Shown one piece after another: positions 5,293 through 6,952 of a DNA stretch of 6,952 nt. A program made the position numbers and the translations under genes. Every line of letters starts with the position of its first letter. The stretch's first letter is position 1. The notes under the pieces were generated by a model that was not told the origin of the DNA, did not search any database, and saw only the letters and a program-made list of their open reading frames with translations. Origin of the DNA: Paramuribaculum sp. (GTDB lineage Bacteria > Bacteroidota > Bacteroidia > Bacteroidales > Muribaculaceae); contig JAIDXU010000078.1 of assembly GCA_029058455.1 (NCBI GenBank), positions 1-6,952 on the forward strand, given 5' to 3'.

Positions 5293-5295
5293 TTT
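5282..5295 (+). terminator. ffs terminator
   Basis: The closing strand of the SRP RNA outer stem (CTTACCC, 5282-5288) is followed at once by seven T residues (5289-5295). The RNA's own terminal helix therefore doubles as the terminator stem, a common economy in small stable RNAs. Confidence 0.75.
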
Positions 5296-5376
5296 GTGCC
5301 CGTGCGAAAGATGTTAAAATTAGTTGAATGTTAAAAAAAATTTCGCCGTTTGAACTTCACATAATAAAAAAGTGTT
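5296..5376. other. AT-rich spacer between ffs and the pckA promoter
   Basis: I see no gene or stable structure here beyond A- and T-runs. TTTCGCCGTTT at 5341-5351 is the exact reverse complement of AAACGGCGAAA at 5132-5142, on the other side of ffs. Confidence 0.5.
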
Positions 5377-5384
5377 TACCTTTG
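5377..5384 (+). promoter_or_regulatory. pckA -7 box (TACCTTTG)
   Basis: TACCTTTG matches the Bacteroidetes TAnnTTTG consensus and is identical to the ffs -7 box. The nearest TTTG upstream is at 5349-5352, a 24-nt spacer that is longer than the usual 19-21, so the -33 element is uncertain. The expected start near 5390 gives a leader of about 94 nt before the pckA ATG. Confidence 0.7.
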
Positions 5385-5389
5385 CAGTG

Positions 5390-5483
5390 ATTACAGCTGG
5401 AACAAGGCCCATACGTCAACGACCGGTTGTAACATCCCTCGTAACAAAACATTAAACCTTTTTATATTATAAGTATCAACACA
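5390..5483 (+). other. pckA 5' leader
   Basis: About 94 nt separate the predicted transcription start from ATG 5484. The first half contains a weak hairpin option, CAAC-gaccg-GTTG, too short to call a riboswitch. The last 30 nt before the start codon are almost all A and T with no Shine-Dalgarno, the usual translation-start context of well-expressed Bacteroidetes genes. Confidence 0.45.
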
Positions 5484-6952
5484 ATGAGCACTATTGATTT
5501 ATCCAAGTATGGCATCACCGGCGCAAAGGTGATCCACAATCCTTCCTACGATCAGCTCTTCATCGACGAGACCAACCCCGAACTCACCGGTTATGAAAAG
5601 GGCCAGGAAACAGAGCTCGGTGCCGTAAACGTAATGACCGGCATCTACACCGGCCGTTCTCCCAAAGATAAATTCTTTGTTAAAGACGACACTTCAAAAG
5701 ATACTATCTGGTGGACTTCCGAAGAATATAAGAACGACAACAAGCCTATCACTCCCGCCACTTGGGATGCCCTCAAGGCTATCGCCGACAAAGAACTCAG
5801 CGACAAGACTCTCTATGTAGTCGACGCTTTCTGCGGCACCAACCCCGACACCCGTCTGGCCGTTCGTTTCGTGATGGAAGTTGCATGGCAGGCTCACTTC
5901 GTGACCAACATGTTTATCCGTCCCACCAAAGAGGAACTCGACAACTTCACCCCCGACTTTGTAGTGCTCAACGCTTCTAAAGCTAAAGTTGAGAACTGGA
6001 AAGAACTCGGCATCAACTCAGAGACCTGCGTTGCCTTCAACCTCACCGAGCGTATGCAGCTCATCATCAACACATGGTATGGCGGCGAGATGAAGAAGGG
6101 CATGTTCTCGATCATGAACTACTACAACCCCCTCCGCGGCATCGCTTCTATGCACTGCTCGGCCAACACCGACAAGCAGGGCGAAAACACCGCTATCTTC
6201 TTCGGTCTCTCAGGCACCGGCAAAACCACCCTGTCAACCGACCCCAAACGTCTCCTCATCGGTGACGACGAGCACGGCTGGGACGACAACGGCGTGTTTA
6301 ACTACGAAGGCGGTTGCTATGCCAAGGTTATCAACCTCGACAAAGAGTCAGAGCCCGATATCTATAACGCCATCACCCGCGACGCTCTCCTCGAGAACGT
6401 AACCGTTGACGCTGAAGGCAAGATCGACTTCAACGACAAGAGCGTTACCGAAAACACCCGCGTAAGCTATCCTATCGACCACATCAAGAGCATCGTTAAG
6501 CCCTCTCGCGGTCCCGCCGCCAAAAACGTTATCTTCCTGTCGGCCGACGCCTACGGTGTGCTTCCTCCCGTATCGATTCTCTCACCCGATCAGACCAAAT
6601 ATTACTTCCTTTCGGGCTACACCTCGAAACTCGCCGGCACAGAGCGCGGCATCACCGAGCCTACCCCCACATTCTCAGCATGTTTCGGTGCTGCTTTCCT
6701 TAGCCTCCACCCCACCAAATATGCCGAAGAGCTCGTTAAGCGCATGCAGCAGAGCGGCGCAAAGGCTTATCTTGTAAACACCGGCTGGAACGGCACAGGC
6801 AAGCGTATCTCTATCCGCGACACCCGCGGCATTATCGACGCTATCCTCGACGGCGCTATCCTCTCGGCTCCCACCAAGACAATCCCCGTGTTTGACTTCG
6901 TGGTTCCCACCGAGCTTCCCGGCGTTGATCCCAAGATCCTCGACCCCCGCGA
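5484..6952 (+). CDS. pckA: Phosphoenolpyruvate carboxykinase (ATP), partial at the right edge
   Basis: The frame from ATG 5484 is open to the window end and gives 489 residues of ATP-dependent PEP carboxykinase; the family is about 530-540 residues long, so roughly the last 45 are missing. It starts [11 protein letters not shown]. Key sites are TGRSPKDKF at 56-64 (Arg58 contacts the carboxylate substrate), [11 protein letters not shown] at 199-209 (metal/substrate lysine), the kinase-1a P-loop GLSGTGKTT at 241-249 and the metal/ATP segment GDDEHGW at 260-266. Further conserved blocks are [13 protein letters not shown] (377-389) and [11 protein letters not shown] (432-442). The enzyme interconverts oxaloacetate + ATP and PEP + CO2 + ADP. 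In anaerobic succinate-forming Bacteroidales it is thought to run largely in the carboxylating direction; this is pathway knowledge, not seen here. The coding sequence is strongly C-ending and looks highly expressed. It has its own promoter downstream of ffs. Confidence 0.97.
   Translation, partial: MSTIDLSKYGITGAKVIHNPSYDQLFIDETNPELTGYEKGQETELGAVNVMTGIYTGRSPKDKFFVKDDTSKDTIWWTSEEYKNDNKPITPATWDALKAIADKELSDKTLYVVDAFCGTNPDTRLAVRFVMEVAWQAHFVTNMFIRPTKEELDNFTPDFVVLNASKAKVENWKELGINSETCVAFNLTERMQLIINTWYGGEMKKGMFSIMNYYNPLRGIASMHCSANTDKQGENTAIFFGLSGTGKTTLSTDPKRLLIGDDEHGWDDNGVFNYEGGCYAKVINLDKESEPDIYNAITRDALLENVTVDAEGKIDFNDKSVTENTRVSYPIDHIKSIVKPSRGPAAKNVIFLSADAYGVLPPVSILSPDQTKYYFLSGYTSKLAGTERGITEPTPTFSACFGAAFLSLHPTKYAEELVKRMQQSGAKAYLVNTGWNGTGKRISIRDTRGIIDAILDGAILSAPTKTIPVFDFVVPTELPGVDPKILDPR

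Noticed and set aside
5184..5302. 10-bp direct repeat TTTGTGCCCG flanking ffs (5184-5193 and 5293-5302), considered as a target-site duplication
   Set aside because: One copy is built from the -7 box and the RNA 5' end, the other from the terminator T-run; the overlap with functional sites makes coincidence the simpler reading, and ffs is an essential core gene rather than mobile cargo.
5390..5483. Riboswitch or attenuator in the pckA leader
   Set aside because: Only a 4-bp hairpin can be drawn and there is no recognisable aptamer consensus or internal terminator.

Overview
The window looks like a piece of a chromosome from the order Bacteroidales, plausibly Muribaculaceae; the family is a guess, the order is better supported. 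Two TAnnTTTG -7 boxes of the Bacteroidetes sigma factor sit before ffs and pckA and a third before birA. Start codons lack Shine-Dalgarno sequences. The proteins also have a Bacteroidales flavour: an ATP-type PckA, a stand-alone BirA without a DNA-binding domain, and a MurI tail of the QGELVA...RHPE type. Most genes are GC-rich with C-ending codons.

Layout. Positions 1-2655 carry a tightly spaced forward gene run: the 3' end of murI (cell-wall D-glutamate), a YpfJ-type membrane-anchored zinc metallopeptidase, a hotdog-fold acyl-CoA thioesterase and dprA (DNA-processing protein). The gaps are 21, 30 and 22 bp, so one transcript is likely. A nucleoside phosphorylase with uridine-phosphorylase hallmarks follows 46 bp later and ends only 4 bp from the convergent birA (biotin-protein ligase), which reads leftward from its own promoter near 4365-4372.

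From 4404 the character changes. An AT-rich 114-residue ORF of unknown function, with codon use unlike its neighbours, ends in a small hairpin and a strong terminator. The following ~735 bp (4749-5483) has no protein gene. Its first part (4828-5109) is an unusual cluster of short GC-rich perfect hairpins, mostly with 3-nt loops, including a two-copy composite unit and a 16-bp perfect palindrome. Its second part holds a complete SRP RNA gene (ffs, 5193-~5292) with a near-ideal Bacteroidetes promoter (TTTG-N19-TACCTTTG) and a U-tract terminator, then an AT-rich spacer and the pckA promoter and leader. pckA (ATP-dependent PEP carboxykinase) starts at 5484 and runs off the right edge, with about 489 of an expected ~535 residues present.

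The genes are mostly housekeeping: cell wall, DNA processing, nucleoside salvage, biotin attachment, protein targeting and gluconeogenesis or anaplerosis. No defence system, CRISPR, transposase or biosynthetic cluster was seen. The less ordinary parts are the hairpin cluster, the orphan ORF and the apical loop of the SRP RNA.
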